DNA of 64,000 bases, taken from Luteimicrobium subarcticum. Lineage in GTDB: Bacteria; Actinomycetota; Actinomycetes; Actinomycetales; Cellulomonadaceae. A model generated the notes under the pieces. That model was not told where the DNA came from and made no database searches. It saw only the letters and a program-made list of their open reading frames with translations. The position numbers and the translations under genes were made by a program. Of this stretch, positions 1 through 14,116 are shown one piece after another. The stretch lies in NCBI RefSeq assembly GCF_002798015.1, contig NZ_PGTZ01000006.1, positions 1 through 64,000 on the forward strand, in the 5' to 3' direction. Position 1 is the stretch's first letter; each line of letters begins with the position of its first letter.

Positions 1-75
1 TATCAAGCACACTGTTGAGTTCTCAAGCAACCGACACACCCAACCTCACCCTCACGGGCTCGCATCGGGGCAACT
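1..75 (-). other. rRNA operon leader (partial)
   Basis: Read on the minus strand, the last 35 bases contain TTGAGAACTCAACAGTGTGC. This is the conserved leader element found just ahead of 16S rRNA genes in Micrococcales and their relatives. Transcription would leave the window at base 1, so the 16S gene itself should start a short distance beyond the left edge. A tyrS gene immediately upstream of an rRNA operon is a common actinobacterial arrangement. The identification rests on recognising the motif; no rRNA sequence is inside the window. Confidence 0.75.
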
Positions 76-80
76 TCTCC

Positions 81-109
81 ATCTTACCCGCCCCCACCCG
101 CCGGACCAA
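81..109 (-). promoter_or_regulatory. Probable rRNA promoter, proximal
   Basis: On the minus strand, TTGGTC (109-104) and TAAGAT (86-81) are separated by exactly 17 bp. The downstream sequence GGAGAAGTTGCCCC resembles the start region of other actinobacterial rRNA transcripts. The predicted start lies near position 75. The -35 box matches the consensus weakly (TTG only), so the spacing and the rRNA leader context carry the call. Confidence 0.6.
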
Positions 110-291
110 ATCCGTACTGCGGACTCCAGGAGACCGCCGGACCGACCAGCATCGTGAGACGTGCGAACCCTCCAGAACCAAAGCCCTGGCCAAGAAGTAA
201 GGGGTTCGGCCCCCGGGACCAGCCTCACCAGACCAGGCTCAAGGCCTTCTGTCCAGCTCGTCCGTTCCTCCCTGCCGGGGCAACAAGAAGA

Positions 292-320
292 ACACTACAC
301 GAGCCCCGCCCAAGCGTCAA
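292..320 (-). promoter_or_regulatory. Probable rRNA promoter, distal
   Basis: On the minus strand, TTGACG (320-315) and TAGTGT (297-292) are separated by 17 bp. This is one of the best sigma-A type promoters in the window. It lies between the tyrS terminator and the rRNA leader. The roughly 180 bp between this promoter and the proximal one hold no ORF that looks real. Tandem promoters ahead of rRNA operons are normal. Confidence 0.7.
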
Positions 321-351
321 AACCGCGAGATACCAACGATTCCGCGCTCGC

Positions 352-382
352 GACGCCACGCGTCCACCGAACGCGTGGCGTC
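352..382 (-). terminator. tyrS terminator hairpin
   Basis: The arms GACGCCACGCGT (352-363) and ACGCGTGGCGTC (371-382) are perfect 12-bp complements around a 7-nt loop. The hairpin begins 18 bp downstream of the tyrS stop. There is no clean U-tract after it, as is usual in high-GC actinobacteria. It separates tyrS transcription from the rRNA promoters just beyond. Confidence 0.8.
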
Positions 383-400
383 AGGAGGAAAGGTCGCAGG

Positions 401-1705
401 TCAGGCGCCGACGACGGCCAGCGCCAGCGTCCGCTTGCCCCGGCGCAGCAGCGCGTACCGACCGTGCAGGAGCACCGCCGGCTCCAGGACGACGTCCTCG
501 CCGGTCACCTTCACGTTGTTCACGTACGCGCCACCCTCGGCGATCGCACGGCGAGCCGCCGACCGTCCCGCCACGAGACCGCTCCCCGCGAGCGCGTCGA
601 GCACGAGGCTCCCCGCCGCCACGTCGACGCGCGGGAGCTCCGCCGTCGCCGAGACCAGCGTCTCCTCGTCGAGGCTCGCGAGGTCGCCCCGGCCGAAGAG
701 CGCCTGGCTCGCAGCGATCACCGCCGCCGTCGCATCGGCTCCGTGCACCAGCGTCGTCACGTCGGACGCCAGCGCGCGCTGCGCCTCGCGGGCGGCCGGC
801 CGCTCCGCCACCGCTCGCTCGAGCTCCTCGATCTCCGCCCGGGAGCGGAAGGTGAAGATCTTCAGGAACCGCACCACGTCGGCGTCGTCCGCGTTGACCC
901 AGAACTGGTAGAAGGCGTACGGCGTCATCATGTCGGGAGCGAGCCACACGGCGCCTCCCTCGGTCTTGCCGAACTTCGTGCCGTCCGCCTTCGTGATCAG
1001 CGGGGTCGTCATCACGTGCACCGACGCCTGCTCCGCCTTGCGGATCAGCTCGACCCCCGACAGCAGGTTCCCCCACTGGTCGTTGCCGCCCGTCTGAAGC
1101 GTGCAGCCCTCGCGCCGGAACAGCTCGAGGAAGTCCATGCCCTGCAGGATCTGGTAGCTGAACTCCGTGAAGCTGATGCCCTGGTCGCTCTCGAGGCGTC
1201 GCGCCACGATGTCCTTGGCGAGCATGGTGCCCAGCCGGTAGTGCTTGCCCACGTCGCGCAGGAAGTCGATCGCCGTGAGCTCGCCGGTCCAGTCGAGGTT
1301 GTTGACCATCGTCGCCGGGTTCTCCCCGGTGAAGTCGAGGAACCGCGAGATCTGGGTGCGCAGGCGCTCCGTCCAGTCCGCGACCACGTCCTTCGTGTTC
1401 AGGGTGCGCTCGCTCGAGGGACGGGGGTCGCCGATCAGGCCCGTCGCGCCGCCGACCAGCGCCAGCGGCCGGTGCCCGGCGAGCTGGAGGTGACGCATGA
1501 GCACCAGCTGGACGAGGTGGCCGTGGTGCAGGCTCGGTGCCGTCGGGTCGAACCCGCAGTAGAACGTGACGGGGCCCGACGCGAACGCGTCACGCAGGAC
1601 GGCCTCGTCGGTCGTCTGGGCGACGAGGCCGCGCCAGCGGAGCTCGTCGAGGATGTCGGTGGTCTGCGGGGCGGCGTCGGCGCCCGAACCGGTCGCGGTG
1701 GTCAC
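401..1705 (-). CDS. tyrS: Tyrosyl-tRNA synthetase
   Basis: A class I aminoacyl-tRNA synthetase that charges tRNA-Tyr in the cytoplasm. The 434 residues match the usual bacterial length. The HIGH-type motif is HHGH at 60-63. The KMSKS-type loop is KFGKT at 244-248, where most relatives have KFGKS. A C-terminal S4 RNA-binding domain follows from about residue 365. The GTG at 1705 is chosen because family homology starts just after it and because CAGAAT lies 6 nt before it, suggesting a leaderless start. The reading frame stays open upstream, but that part is arginine-rich and does not resemble the family. The gene sits between a DNA glycosylase gene and an rRNA operon leader. Confidence 0.96.
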   Translation of the reverse strand: MTTATGSGADAAPQTTDILDELRWRGLVAQTTDEAVLRDAFASGPVTFYCGFDPTAPSLHHGHLVQLVLMRHLQLAGHRPLALVGGATGLIGDPRPSSERTLNTKDVVADWTERLRTQISRFLDFTGENPATMVNNLDWTGELTAIDFLRDVGKHYRLGTMLAKDIVARRLESDQGISFTEFSYQILQGMDFLELFRREGCTLQTGGNDQWGNLLSGVELIRKAEQASVHVMTTPLITKADGTKFGKTEGGAVWLAPDMMTPYAFYQFWVNADDADVVRFLKIFTFRSRAEIEELERAVAERPAAREAQRALASDVTTLVHGADATAAVIAASQALFGRGDLASLDEETLVSATAELPRVDVAAGSLVLDALAGSGLVAGRSAARRAIAEGGAYVNNVKVTGEDVVLEPAVLLHGRYALLRRGKRTLALAVVGA

Positions 1706-1717
1706 CGTGCCATTCTG
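1706..1717 (-). promoter_or_regulatory. Candidate leaderless -10 of tyrS
   Basis: On the minus strand CAGAAT (1717-1712) is followed by 6 nt and then the GTG start. That places the expected transcription start on the first base of the codon. The hexamer lacks the canonical first T and no convincing -35 is visible. tyrS may also be read from the upstream arg operon, because only 52 nt separate it from the glycosylase gene. Confidence 0.45.
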
Positions 1718-1757
1718 CCAGCGCGACCGCGGGCGCCGAACCGAAAACGGGCCGCGG

Positions 1758-2513
1758 TCAGCGGAAGCCCGCGCGGTACCGGGTGACCGTCGGCTCGCCG
1801 TCGAGCCACAGCCGCCACGGGAACAGGTGCGGGTCCGAGCCGTCCCTGCCGACCCCGACCCGGGGACCCGTCGACACCGCCCCCACCGTGCCGCGAGCAG
1901 GCTCGATGCCGACGGCCGACGCAAGACCGAGGGACACCGGCGCGTGCCCGGGCGGCAGGACGAGGTCGGCGCCGTTCGCCCGGATGTCGAGGCCGAGGGC
2001 CACGGCGAGCCGCGCCGGCCCCTGCGCCAGGTCGGTCTGCGAGTAGACCGAACCCGCTCCCGCCCGACGCCGCCACGCGAGGTCCTGCCCCTCGACCACC
2101 TCGCCCGCGCGCAGCAGCACCGCGGACGCCTCGCCCGTGCGGCCCGTCACGACGTTCACGCAGTGGTGGAGCCCGAGATGGCGGTAGACGTAGAGGTGCC
2201 CCGACGCACGGAACATCTGCTCGTTGCGGGCCGACCGGCCGCGAAAGGCGTGCGACGCCGGGTCGTCGGCACCCCGGTACGCCTCGACCTCCGTCAGGCG
2301 GACCGCCACCGGACCCTCGGGCGACTCCGTCCGCACGACCGCACCGAGGAGGTCTCGGGCGACCAGGAGCACCTCGCGGTCGAACCAGCTCCGCGCGACC
2401 CGCGGCAGGGTCTGGGGCGTGACCGAGGACGGCTCCCCCGCGCCACTGTCGTCCGGCCGGCCCGCCGAGGCGCCGTCCGCGAACGCGTCAGGACTCGTTC
2501 CGGTCGTGGCCAT
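1758..2513 (-). CDS. 3-methyladenine DNA glycosylase (AAG/MPG family)
   Basis: A base-excision repair enzyme that removes alkylated purines from DNA. Family landmarks are LLGAVV near residue 55, the VEAYRG segment with its catalytic glutamate, [15 protein letters not shown] in the middle and LAQGPARLA in the C-terminal half. The 251 residues fit the family, apart from a roughly 40-residue low-complexity N-terminus. The ATG at 2513 is preferred over the GTG at 2534 because GGAGGTG lies 7 nt ahead of it. The start overlaps the end of the upstream kinase gene by 26 bp, so the two are probably translationally linked. Confidence 0.93.
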   Translation of the reverse strand: MATTGTSPDAFADGASAGRPDDSGAGEPSSVTPQTLPRVARSWFDREVLLVARDLLGAVVRTESPEGPVAVRLTEVEAYRGADDPASHAFRGRSARNEQMFRASGHLYVYRHLGLHHCVNVVTGRTGEASAVLLRAGEVVEGQDLAWRRRAGAGSVYSQTDLAQGPARLAVALGLDIRANGADLVLPPGHAPVSLGLASAVGIEPARGTVGAVSTGPRVGVGRDGSDPHLFPWRLWLDGEPTVTRYRAGFR

Positions 2514-3159
2514 CCGGCGCACCTCCGTCGTCACGGCTGCCCCCTGCCGTCGGGGCGATCGTACCGAGCGCGACCGCCCGCCGCGGGCGCGACGCGACGA
2601 TCGCGCCCACCCCGTCGAGGACGACCGCCGCGCGCTCCCACGTGCGGTCGCGCTCGTACGCCGCGCGCTCCTCCGTCATGAAGCCGAGCCACTGCTCGCG
2701 CATGCCGGCACCGTCGCGCTCCAGCCCGCGGACCAGGCGCACGTCGTCGGGGGCCTCGACCCAGACCGTGAACGGGTCCAGCGCGTCCACCGGCCGGCGG
2801 CCCGCATGGCACCCCTCGACCAGCAGCGGCCTGCTCGGGGACACGTGCCGCCGCTCGGCGCGACGGCCCGCGACCCAGTCGTACCGGCGGTACGACGCGT
2901 CCTCGCCGCGCGACCACGGCGTGAGGACGTCGTCGTGCAGCACCCGTACGCCCTCCTCGACGCCGTCCCACCCGGCGTACAGGTCGTCCATGTGGACGAC
3001 CTGAGCAGCGAGCGGAGCGGCGAGCTGGGCCGCCAGAGTGGTCTTCCCCGAGCCCGCGGGCCCGTCGACCACGACGAGGAGCCTGCCCGTCGCCCCGGAC
3101 GCCGCGTGCTCGCGCGCACGGCGCACGAGCAGCGCGAGGACGTCCGGCGCCACACTCAT
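2488..3159 (-). CDS. Uridine-kinase-like P-loop NTPase
   Basis: A 223-residue protein with a Walker A motif GPAGSGKTT at about 33-41. A following VVHMDDLY segment and a VEGCHAG strand resemble the uridine kinase/phosphoribulokinase fold. That would make it an ATP-dependent kinase of a small molecule, but the substrate cannot be read from sequence. A GGAGGA ribosome-binding site lies 8 nt before the ATG. The gene starts 27 nt after the argH stop and overlaps the glycosylase gene by 26 bp, so it probably lies at the tail of the arginine transcript. No link to arginine synthesis is implied by its domains. Confidence 0.8.
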   Translation of the reverse strand: MSVAPDVLALLVRRAREHAASGATGRLLVVVDGPAGSGKTTLAAQLAAPLAAQVVHMDDLYAGWDGVEEGVRVLHDDVLTPWSRGEDASYRRYDWVAGRRAERRHVSPSRPLLVEGCHAGRRPVDALDPFTVWVEAPDDVRLVRGLERDGAGMREQWLGFMTEERAAYERDRTWERAAVVLDGVGAIVASRPRRAVALGTIAPTAGGSRDDGGAPDGHDRNES

Positions 3160-3186
3160 CTCAGCGGTCCTCCCCCGTCGGCCGGC

Positions 3187-4686
<1,500 letters not shown>

Positions 4687-5916
4687 TCAGAACGCCCCGG
4701 TCCCGAAGTCCACGCCGTTGCCGAACTTCACGTCGCGCGCCGCGGCGAGCTTCGCCTGCAGGCCGTAGATCTCGATGAACCCGCGGGCCTGCGACTGGTC
4801 GAACGAGTCGCCCTCGTCGTACGTCGCGAGGTTGAAGTCGTACAGGCTCGCCTCGCTGCGGCGACCCGTGACCGTCGCACGACCGCCGTGCAGCACCAGG
4901 CGGATGTCGCCCGACACGTACTTCTGCGTGTCGTCGATGAACGCGTCGAGCGACCGCTTCAGCGGGCTGAACCACATCGCGTCGTACACGAGCTCCGTCC
5001 AGCGCTGCTCGATCTGGCGCTTGAAGCGGGCCTGCTCGCGCTCGAGGGTCACGTTCTCGAGCTCCTGGTGAGCCGCGATGAGCGCGATCGCGCCCGGCGC
5101 CTCGTAGATCTCGCGCGACTTGATGCCCACGAGACGGTCCTCGACGATGTCGATCCGGCCGACGCCCTGGGCGCCCGCACGGCGGTTCATCTCCTGGATC
5201 GCCTGCAGCGGCGTGACCTGCACGCCGTCGAGCGCGACCGGGACACCCTGCTCGAACGTGATGACGACCTCGTCGGCGACCGGCGGGAACGTCGGGTCGT
5301 CCGTGTAGGAGTAGACGTCCTTCGTGGGCTCGTTCCAGATGTCCTCGAGGTAGCCCGTCTCGACGGCGCGGCCCCAGACGTTCTGGTCGATCGAGAACGG
5401 GTTGTGCTTCGTCGTCGCGATCGGCAGCGCGTGCTTCTCCGCGTAGTCGATGGCCTTCTCGCGCGTCAGGGCCAGGTCGCGCACCGGGGCGATCGACTTG
5501 AGGTCCGGGGCCAGCGACGTCGTCGCGACCTCGAAGCGCACCTGGTCGTTTCCCTTGCCGGTGCAGCCGTGCGCGACCGTCGTCGCGCCGAACTGGCGGG
5601 CCGCCCGCACCATGTGCTTGACGATCACCGGACGCGACAGCGCCGAGACCAGCGGGTAGCGGTCCAGGTACAGGCCGTTCGCGCGCAGCGCCGGCATGCA
5701 GTAGTCCGTCGCGAACTCGTCACGGGCGTCCGCGACGTACGCCTCGACGGCACCGCAGTCCATCGCACGCTGCCGGATCACCTCGAGGTCCTCGCCGCCC
5801 TGGCCGACGTCGACCGCCACGGCGATGACCTCGGCGCCCGTGGCCTCTCCGATCCAGCCGATGGCGACAGAGGTGTCCAGGCCGCCCGAGTAGGCGAGCA
5901 CCACGCGTTCAGTCAT
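4687..5916 (-). CDS. argG: Argininosuccinate synthase
   Basis: Joins citrulline and aspartate using ATP to make argininosuccinate. The N-type ATP pyrophosphatase loop SGGLDTS is at 10-16. The protein is 409 residues, a usual family length. The ATG at 5916 is chosen because homology begins exactly there ([12 protein letters not shown]); the open frame further upstream is antisense-like low-complexity sequence. It lies 74 nt downstream of argR and 3 nt upstream of argH. Confidence 0.97.
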   Translation of the reverse strand: MTERVVLAYSGGLDTSVAIGWIGEATGAEVIAVAVDVGQGGEDLEVIRQRAMDCGAVEAYVADARDEFATDYCMPALRANGLYLDRYPLVSALSRPVIVKHMVRAARQFGATTVAHGCTGKGNDQVRFEVATTSLAPDLKSIAPVRDLALTREKAIDYAEKHALPIATTKHNPFSIDQNVWGRAVETGYLEDIWNEPTKDVYSYTDDPTFPPVADEVVITFEQGVPVALDGVQVTPLQAIQEMNRRAGAQGVGRIDIVEDRLVGIKSREIYEAPGAIALIAAHQELENVTLEREQARFKRQIEQRWTELVYDAMWFSPLKRSLDAFIDDTQKYVSGDIRLVLHGGRATVTGRRSEASLYDFNLATYDEGDSFDQSQARGFIEIYGLQAKLAAARDVKFGNGVDFGTGAF

Positions 5917-5990
5917 GTCGGTCTTCTCTCTCTGCTCTTGCTTGTCGCTGTTGTCGTTCTTGTGATGGATATGCCGGCGGGATGCAGGCG

Positions 5991-8758
<2,768 letters not shown>

Positions 8759-8762
<4 letters not shown>

Positions 8763-9778
8763 GCGGGGGCTCCTTCGGAGGTGGCACCGTCGGGGGTGGC
8801 ACCGTCGGGGCGGTCTGGGACGGCACCGTCGGGCAGGACCATCGTCCCGTTGCCCTGCGCCGTGAAGATCTCGAGCAGCACCGAGTGCGGCACCCGGCCG
8901 TCGATGATGGTCGCGGACGGGACGCCGGAGCGTACCGCGCGCAGGCACGCCTCCATCTTGGGGATCATGCCCGACGCGAGGGACGGCAGGAGCGCGTCCA
9001 CCTCGGCGGCCGTGATCTGCGTGACCAGCGAGCTCTTGTCGGGCCACGACGTGTACAGACCCTCGACGTCCGTCAGGACGATGAGCTTGCGCGCGCCGAG
9101 CGCGGCGGCGAGCGCGGACGCCGCCGTGTCTGCGTTGACGTTGAGCACCTGGGTGGGGTCGTCGACGTCGGGCGCGACCGTCGACACGACGGGGATGCGG
9201 CCGGCGTCCAGGAGGTCCTGCACGGCCTGCGGGTCGACGGTGACGACGTCGCCGACGAGCCCCACGTCGACGGGCTCGCCGTCGACGAGCGCCTGCCGAC
9301 GCTCGGCACCGAACAGGCCGCCGTCCTCGCCCGACAGGCCCACCGCGTGCGCGCCGTGCGTGTTGATGAGCCCGACGAGCTCGCGCGAGACCTGGCCGGT
9401 GAGGACCATGCGGACGACGTCCATCGCCTCCGGCGTCGTGACCCGCAGACCGCCGCGGAACTCCGACTCGATCCCGAGGCGGTCGAGCATCGCGGAGATC
9501 TGCGGACCGCCACCGTGCACGACGACGGGCCGCAGCCCGACCGTGCGCAGGAACACCATGTCCTCAGCGAAGGCGCGCTTGAGGTCGTCGTCCACCATGG
9601 CGTTGCCGCCGTACTTGACGACGACGAGCGCACCGTGGAAGCGCTCGAGCCACGGGAGCGCCTCGACGAGCACCTCGGCCTTCTGGTCGGGGCGCAGGTC
9701 GGTGCGGGTGTCGAAGTGGAAGCCCGGCTCCGTCGGGACGGACGAGGGCGGGGTCGTGGTCTCGTCGCCGCTAATCAT
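8759..9778 (-). CDS. argB: Acetylglutamate kinase
   Basis: Phosphorylates N-acetylglutamate, usually the arginine-controlled step of the pathway. The lysine/glycine loop KYGG lies at 55-58, VVHGGGPQI near 94-102 and NVNADTAA in the C-terminal lobe. It is an amino-acid kinase family member of 339 residues. The last 20 or so residues form a Gly/Pro/Asp-rich tail encoded by a short tandem repeat (8780-8834) and are not part of the fold. The ATG at 9778 overlaps the argJ stop by 4 nt. Confidence 0.96.
8780..8834 (+). repeat. 15-bp tandem repeat in the 3' end of argB
   Basis: GGTGGCACCGTCGGG occurs twice in perfect tandem (8780-8794 and 8795-8809). A diverged third copy, GACGGCACCGTCGGG, ends near 8834. 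On the coding strand the repeat encodes the PDGAT units at the ArgB C-terminus. A 15-bp unit keeps the frame, so copy number could vary without truncating the protein. Confidence 0.8.
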
Positions 9779-11004
9779 GTGGAGTACGCGCTGTTCTCTT
9801 CGACGTAGGCGTGCGTGAGGTCGTTCGTCCAGACCGTCACGACCTCCGTGCCGGCGTGCAGGTCGATCGCGACGCGCACCTCGCGCTGCGACGCGAGGTC
9901 GACGAGGTGGCGCGGCTCGTGCGCGCGGCCAGCCCGGCAGACCTGGACGCCGTTGATCGTCACGTCGATGAGCTCGGGGTCGAACGGCGCGACGTCCTCG
10001 GGGACCGTGCCGACCTGTGCGAGCACGCGCCCCCAGTTCGGGTCGTTGCCGTAGATCGCGGCCTTGAACAGGTTGGACCGTGCGACCGCCCGGGCGACGG
10101 CGAGACCCGCGTCCTGCGTGTCCGCGTTCTCGACCGTGACGGCGATGTCGTGGCTCGCGCCCTCGGCGTCCGCGATGAGCTGGCGGGCGAGGTCCGCGCA
10201 CACGCTCTCGAGCGCGGCGGTGAACGCCGCCGGCTCAGGACGGGCGCCGCTCGCGCCCGACACCAGCAGCACGACCGTGTCGGACGTCGACATGCAGCCG
10301 TCCGAGTCGATCCGGTCGAACGTGAGGCGCGTCGCCTCGCGCAGCGCGAGCTCGGCCGTCGCCGCGTCGACGTCGGCGTCCGTCGTGATGACGCAGAGCA
10401 TGGTGGCGAGCGCCGGGGCCAGCATGCCGGCGCCCTTGGCCATGCCCCCGACGGACCACACGCCCGTGTCGCCGTCCACCGTGAAGTGCGCCGTCTTGGC
10501 GACGGTGTCCGTCGTCATGATGGCGGTCGCCGCGTCCGGACCACCGGTCGCGGACAGGGCGTCCGCGGCGAGGTCGACGCCCCGCAGCAGCGTCTCGCGC
10601 GGCAGACGCTCCCCGATGAGCCCGGTCGAGCACACCACGACGTCGCCGGCCGAGACCCCCAGCGCCTCGCCGACCTGCTCGGCCGTGCGGTGCGCGTCCT
10701 GGAAGCCCTCCGGCCCGGTCGACACGTTCGCGCCGCCGGAGTTGAGGACGACCGCGCTCACGACGCCGTCGGACACGACCTGGCGCGACCACACGACAGG
10801 GGCACCGACCACGCGGTTCGACGTGAACACGGCCGTGCCGACCTGGAGCGGGCCGTCGTTGACGACCAGCGCCATGTCCGGCTTGCCGGACGGCTTGAGG
10901 CCGGCGGTCACGCCCGACGCACGGAAGCCCGCGGGCAGGGTCACGCCGGGCGACGCCTCGGACGGCCGGTCGGCCGTCGTCGGCGGGGCGGGGGGCAGGC
11001 TCAC
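9775..11004 (-). CDS. argJ: Glutamate N-acetyltransferase / N-acetylglutamate synthase
   Basis: A bifunctional ornithine acetyltransferase that recycles the acetyl group from acetylornithine to glutamate. The precursor cleaves itself; the new N-terminal nucleophile is T201 in ALATMLC (198-204), preceded by the conserved [15 protein letters not shown] near 127-135 helps form the oxyanion hole. The protein is 409 residues. The GTG at 11004 overlaps the argC stop in GTGA. Having argJ implies the cyclic form of the pathway. Confidence 0.96.
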   Translation of the reverse strand: MSLPPAPPTTADRPSEASPGVTLPAGFRASGVTAGLKPSGKPDMALVVNDGPLQVGTAVFTSNRVVGAPVVWSRQVVSDGVVSAVVLNSGGANVSTGPEGFQDAHRTAEQVGEALGVSAGDVVVCSTGLIGERLPRETLLRGVDLAADALSATGGPDAATAIMTTDTVAKTAHFTVDGDTGVWSVGGMAKGAGMLAPALATMLCVITTDADVDAATAELALREATRLTFDRIDSDGCMSTSDTVVLLVSGASGARPEPAAFTAALESVCADLARQLIADAEGASHDIAVTVENADTQDAGLAVARAVARSNLFKAAIYGNDPNWGRVLAQVGTVPEDVAPFDPELIDVTINGVQVCRAGRAHEPRHLVDLASQREVRVAIDLHAGTEVVTVWTNDLTHAYVEENSAYST

Positions 11005-12080
11005 GGTGCGACTCCCTGGGTGGTCAGGCCGAGCTCCTGGTGGAGGCCCAGCGCGATGTTCATGGACTGGAGGGCGCCGCCCGCGGTGCCCTTGACGAGG
11101 TTGTCGATCGCGGTCACGGTGACGACGCGTCCGGCGCGGCGGTCGACCGCCACCTGCACGAGGGCGGTGTTCGCCCCGACCGTCATCGCCGTCGTGGGCC
11201 ACTGCCCCTCGGGGAGCAGCTCGACGAACGGCTCGGCGACGTACGTGTCGGCCCACGCCTGGCGGATCTCGGCGTCGGCCGCGTCCTCGTGCCCCGGGGC
11301 GAGGCGTGCCGTGACGGTCGCGAGGATGCCCCGGGACATCGGGACGAGGACGGGGGTGAACGAGAGCCCGACGGCGTCCCGGCCCGGTCCCGCGCCCGCG
11401 CTGCGCAGGTTCTGCGCGATCTCGGGGACGTGCCGGTGCGTGCCGCCGACCGCGTACGGCACCGCGGACCCGAGCCCCTCGGCGGCGAGCAGGTGGGGCT
11501 TGAGTGCCTTGCCCGCGCCGGAGTAGCCGACGGCGAGGACCGCGACGACGTCCGAGGTGTCGACCAGGCCGCTCGCGACGCCGGGCTGGAGGCCGAGCGT
11601 GACGGCGGTGACGTTGCAGCCGGGGACGGCGATGCGCCGGACGCCGGCGAGGTTCTCGCGCTGGCGGGTGACCGTGCCGTCCGCGCCCGCCACCAGGAGC
11701 TCCGGGAGCCCGTAGGGCCAGGTGCCCGCGTGCTCCGAGCCGTAGTACTCCGACCAGTCGTCGGCCGACACGAGGCGATGGTCGGCGCCGAGGTCGAGGA
11801 CGAGCACGTCGTCGGGCAGCTGGGCCGCGACCGCCCCGGACGCGCCGTGCGGCAGCGCGAGGACGACGACGTCGTGCCCCGCGAGCGCCTCGGGCGTCGT
11901 GGGCTCGAGGACGCGGTCGGCGAGCGAGCGCAGGTGCGGGTGGTGCTGCCCGAGCGGCGTGCCGGCGCTCGAGTGCGCGGTGAGCGTGCCGACCTCGACC
12001 TCGGGGTGCCCGGCGAGGAGGCGCAGCATCTCGCCCCCGGCGTACCCGCTGGCGCCGGCCACGGCCACTCTGATCGTCAT
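11001..12080 (-). CDS. argC: N-acetyl-gamma-glutamyl-phosphate reductase
   Basis: An NADPH-dependent reductase that makes N-acetylglutamate semialdehyde. The N-terminal Rossmann motif is GASGYAGGE at 9-17. The catalytic cysteine is C155 in VPGCNVTA. The protein is 359 residues. It is the first gene of argCJBDFRGH. Its ATG is 7 nt after a TAAGGT hexamer, so the mRNA is probably leaderless; no Shine-Dalgarno is needed to explain the start. Confidence 0.96.
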   Translation of the reverse strand: MTIRVAVAGASGYAGGEMLRLLAGHPEVEVGTLTAHSSAGTPLGQHHPHLRSLADRVLEPTTPEALAGHDVVVLALPHGASGAVAAQLPDDVLVLDLGADHRLVSADDWSEYYGSEHAGTWPYGLPELLVAGADGTVTRQRENLAGVRRIAVPGCNVTAVTLGLQPGVASGLVDTSDVVAVLAVGYSGAGKALKPHLLAAEGLGSAVPYAVGGTHRHVPEIAQNLRSAGAGPGRDAVGLSFTPVLVPMSRGILATVTARLAPGHEDAADAEIRQAWADTYVAEPFVELLPEGQWPTTAMTVGANTALVQVAVDRRAGRVVTVTAIDNLVKGTAGGALQSMNIALGLHQELGLTTQGVAP

Positions 12081-12087
12081 ATGCGAA

Positions 12088-12117
12088 ACCTTACATAGGT
12101 ATGCGCGCGGCTGCCAA
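12088..12117 (-). promoter_or_regulatory. argC promoter
   Basis: On the minus strand, TTGGCA (12117-12112) matches five of six -35 positions. After an 18-bp spacer comes TAAGGT (12093-12088). The ATG begins 7 nt further on, at the expected transcription start. This is the only promoter candidate visible ahead of the eight-gene arginine operon. Confidence 0.7.
12094..12103. promoter_or_regulatory. Candidate ArgR operator
   Basis: The palindrome CATAGGTATG (arms CATA/TATG) fills the spacer of the argC promoter next to the -10 box. ARG boxes in other bacteria are weak AT-rich palindromes built on similar half-sites. Because argR is inside this operon, repression at this site is a reasonable inference. 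The match is short and has not been tested against a matrix. Confidence 0.5.
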
Positions 12118-12161
12118 GCCCGTTCCGCCCGGTGGACGCGGACCGTCCGTCCCTGCCGTAC

Positions 12162-12167
12162 TACCGT
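12162..12167 (+). promoter_or_regulatory. Leaderless -10 of the quinone oxidoreductase gene
   Basis: TACCGT is followed by GGCCGC and then the ATG, placing the predicted +1 on the start codon. No good -35 is seen. The region between 12081 and 12173 therefore holds two divergent promoters. Confidence 0.55.
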
Positions 12168-12173
12168 GGCCGC

Positions 12174-13160
12174 ATGCAGGCCGTCCTCGCCACCGCACCC
12201 GGAGGACCCGAGGTCCTCACCGTCCACGACGTGCCCGACCCGGAGCCCGGACGCGGCGCGCTGCTCGTCCGGCTCGCCGCCGCCGGCCTCAACTTCATCG
12301 ACACCTACCGGCGCAGCGGCGTCTACCCCGTCGAGTTCCCGCACGTGCCCGGCAGCGAGGGCGCCGGCGTCGTCGAGGCGGTCGGCGCCGGGGTCGACGG
12401 CTTCACTGTCGGCGACCGGGTCGCCTGGGAGTCCGCCCCCGGCTCGTACGCCGAGCTCGTGCTCGTCCCCGCCGACCGCGCCGTGCCGGTCCCCGCAGAC
12501 GTCCCGCTCGAGACCGCGGCCGCGCTCATGCTCCAGGGCCTCACCGCCCACTACCTCGTCACGTCGACCTACGCGGTCTCCCCCGGCGACGACGTCCTGC
12601 TGACCGGGGGCGCGGGGGGCGTCGGTCTCCTCGCCACCCAGCTCGCGACGGCCCGCGGCGCCCGGGTGGTCACGACCGTCGGCGACGCCGACAAGGAGGC
12701 CCTCGCCCGTGCCGCCGGGGCCGCCGACGTGATCCGGTACCGCGAGCTCGACGACCTGACGACCGACCTGCCGCGCATCGTGCGGGACCTCACCGACGGG
12801 GCCGGCGTCGCGGTCGCCTACGACGGGATCGGCAAGGACACGTTCGACGCGTCGCTCGCGTCCGTGCGCCGCCGCGGCACGCTCGTGCTGTTCGGCGGCG
12901 CGTCCGGGCAGGTGCCCCCGTTCGACCTCCAGCGGCTCAACCGCGCCGGCTCGCTGTTCGTCACGCGCCCCACCCTCGGTGACTACGTCGCGACCCGCGA
13001 CGAGCTCCTCGGACGGTGCGCCGACCTGTTCGCCGCGGTGGGCGCCGGGACGCTCGACGTGCGCGTCGGCGCCACGTTCCCCCTCACCGACGCCGCCGCG
13101 GCGCACCGTGCGCTCGAGGGGCGCTCCACGACGGGCAAGGTGCTGCTCGTCCCCGCCTGA
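12174..13160 (+). CDS. NADPH:quinone oxidoreductase, zinc-independent MDR family
   Basis: A medium-chain dehydrogenase/reductase of 328 residues close to the QorA (quinone reductase) group. GPEVLTV near the start, [12 protein letters not shown] at 38-49 and the NADPH-binding GGAGGVG at 145-151 are typical. The structural-zinc cysteines of alcohol dehydrogenases are absent. The ATG at 12174 is preferred over one 42 nt upstream because homology begins there and a TAnnnT hexamer lies 6 nt ahead. It runs convergent with thiD, with 8 nt between the two stop codons. The inverted repeat CCTGAC/GTCAGG (13156-13173) spans both stops. Confidence 0.88.
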   Translation: MQAVLATAPGGPEVLTVHDVPDPEPGRGALLVRLAAAGLNFIDTYRRSGVYPVEFPHVPGSEGAGVVEAVGAGVDGFTVGDRVAWESAPGSYAELVLVPADRAVPVPADVPLETAAALMLQGLTAHYLVTSTYAVSPGDDVLLTGGAGGVGLLATQLATARGARVVTTVGDADKEALARAAGAADVIRYRELDDLTTDLPRIVRDLTDGAGVAVAYDGIGKDTFDASLASVRRRGTLVLFGGASGQVPPFDLQRLNRAGSLFVTRPTLGDYVATRDELLGRCADLFAAVGAGTLDVRVGATFPLTDAAAAHRALEGRSTTGKVLLVPA

Positions 13161-13168
13161 CCGACCTG

Positions 13169-14116
13169 TCAGGGACGCCCGAGCCCGTGCAGATGGTCGA
13201 CCGGACCCGTCCCCCGCCCCACCACGAGCGCGTCGCCGTCGCGCAGCGCACCCGTGAGCCACTCCTTCGCGTCCCGGGCGGCGTCCGGCCACGACCCGCG
13301 CACCGGGCGCAGCGCCGCGAGCGCGCTCGACAGGCCACAGCCGGTCCCGTGCGTCGCGACGACGTCGAGCCGCGGGCCGTCGAGGACCGCCAGCACGCCG
13401 TCAGGGCCGACCAGCAGGTCGGGCGAACGGTCACCACCCAGGTGACCGCCCGTCACCAGGACGAGCACCTCCCCGCGTCCCGGTGCGTGCCCCGCAGGGC
13501 GCCAGGACGACAACCGGTCGGCGAGCCGCACCCCCTGGGCGAGCGCCGCGTCAGGGTCGCCGGCCACCCCCTCGCCGAGGAGCGCGCCCAGCTCGGCCAG
13601 GTTGGGCGTCACGACGTCGGCCCGTGCCGCCACGTCCCGCAGCCCCGCGAGCGTCTCGGCGGCCGGGTCGCGGGACAGCGCGCCGCCGCGCGCTCCCCCG
13701 ACCGACGCACCGAGGACGGGGTCCAGGACGACGAACGGGCGGCCCGTCACGGTCCCGGGCCCGGCGGACGCCGGGACGTCGGCCGCGCGCAGCCGGTCGA
13801 GCCAGGCCGCGACGACCCGCCCGTTCTCGGCCGAGCCGAGCATGCCGATCTTCACGGCGTCGAGCGCGACGTCGCCCGACACCGCGTCGAGCTGGTCGGC
13901 CAGGACGTCCGGCGGGGGCACGTGCACCGACCGCACCCCGTCCAGCGTGTCCTGGACCACGATCGCGGTGACCACCGCAGCGCCGTAGGCGCCGTGCGCG
14001 GCGAACGTCTTGAGGTCGGCGGCGACGCCCGCCCCGCCGGTCGGGTCCGTCCCGGCGACCGTGAGGACGCGCTGGCGCGACGGGACGCGGCCCGGTGCCG
14101 TCGTCGTCGCCGTCAC
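13169..14116 (-). CDS. thiD: Hydroxymethylpyrimidine(-phosphate) kinase
   Basis: Phosphorylates HMP and HMP-P in thiamine synthesis; a ribokinase-fold enzyme. [12 protein letters not shown] at 19-30 binds the pyrimidine, [12 protein letters not shown] is the middle signature and [13 protein letters not shown] forms the C-terminal anion hole. The protein is 315 residues. The GTG at 14116 overlaps the stop of the penicillin-binding protein gene in GTGA, so the two are coupled although their functions are unrelated. No other thiamine gene is in the window. Confidence 0.92.
   Translation of the reverse strand: MTATTTAPGRVPSRQRVLTVAGTDPTGGAGVAADLKTFAAHGAYGAAVVTAIVVQDTLDGVRSVHVPPPDVLADQLDAVSGDVALDAVKIGMLGSAENGRVVAAWLDRLRAADVPASAGPGTVTGRPFVVLDPVLGASVGGARGGALSRDPAAETLAGLRDVAARADVVTPNLAELGALLGEGVAGDPDAALAQGVRLADRLSSWRPAGHAPGRGEVLVLVTGGHLGGDRSPDLLVGPDGVLAVLDGPRLDVVATHGTGCGLSSALAALRPVRGSWPDAARDAKEWLTGALRDGDALVVGRGTGPVDHLHGLGRP

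Noticed and set aside
154-1786. Arginine-rich frames on the plus strand near the left edge
   Set aside because: They overlap the rRNA promoter region, the tyrS terminator and tyrS itself; composition is that of antisense GC-rich DNA.
13156-13173. CCTGAC/GTCAGG as a terminator between the convergent oxidoreductase and thiD genes
   Set aside because: A 6-bp stem that overlaps both stop codons is too weak to list as a terminator on its own; noted in the gene entry.
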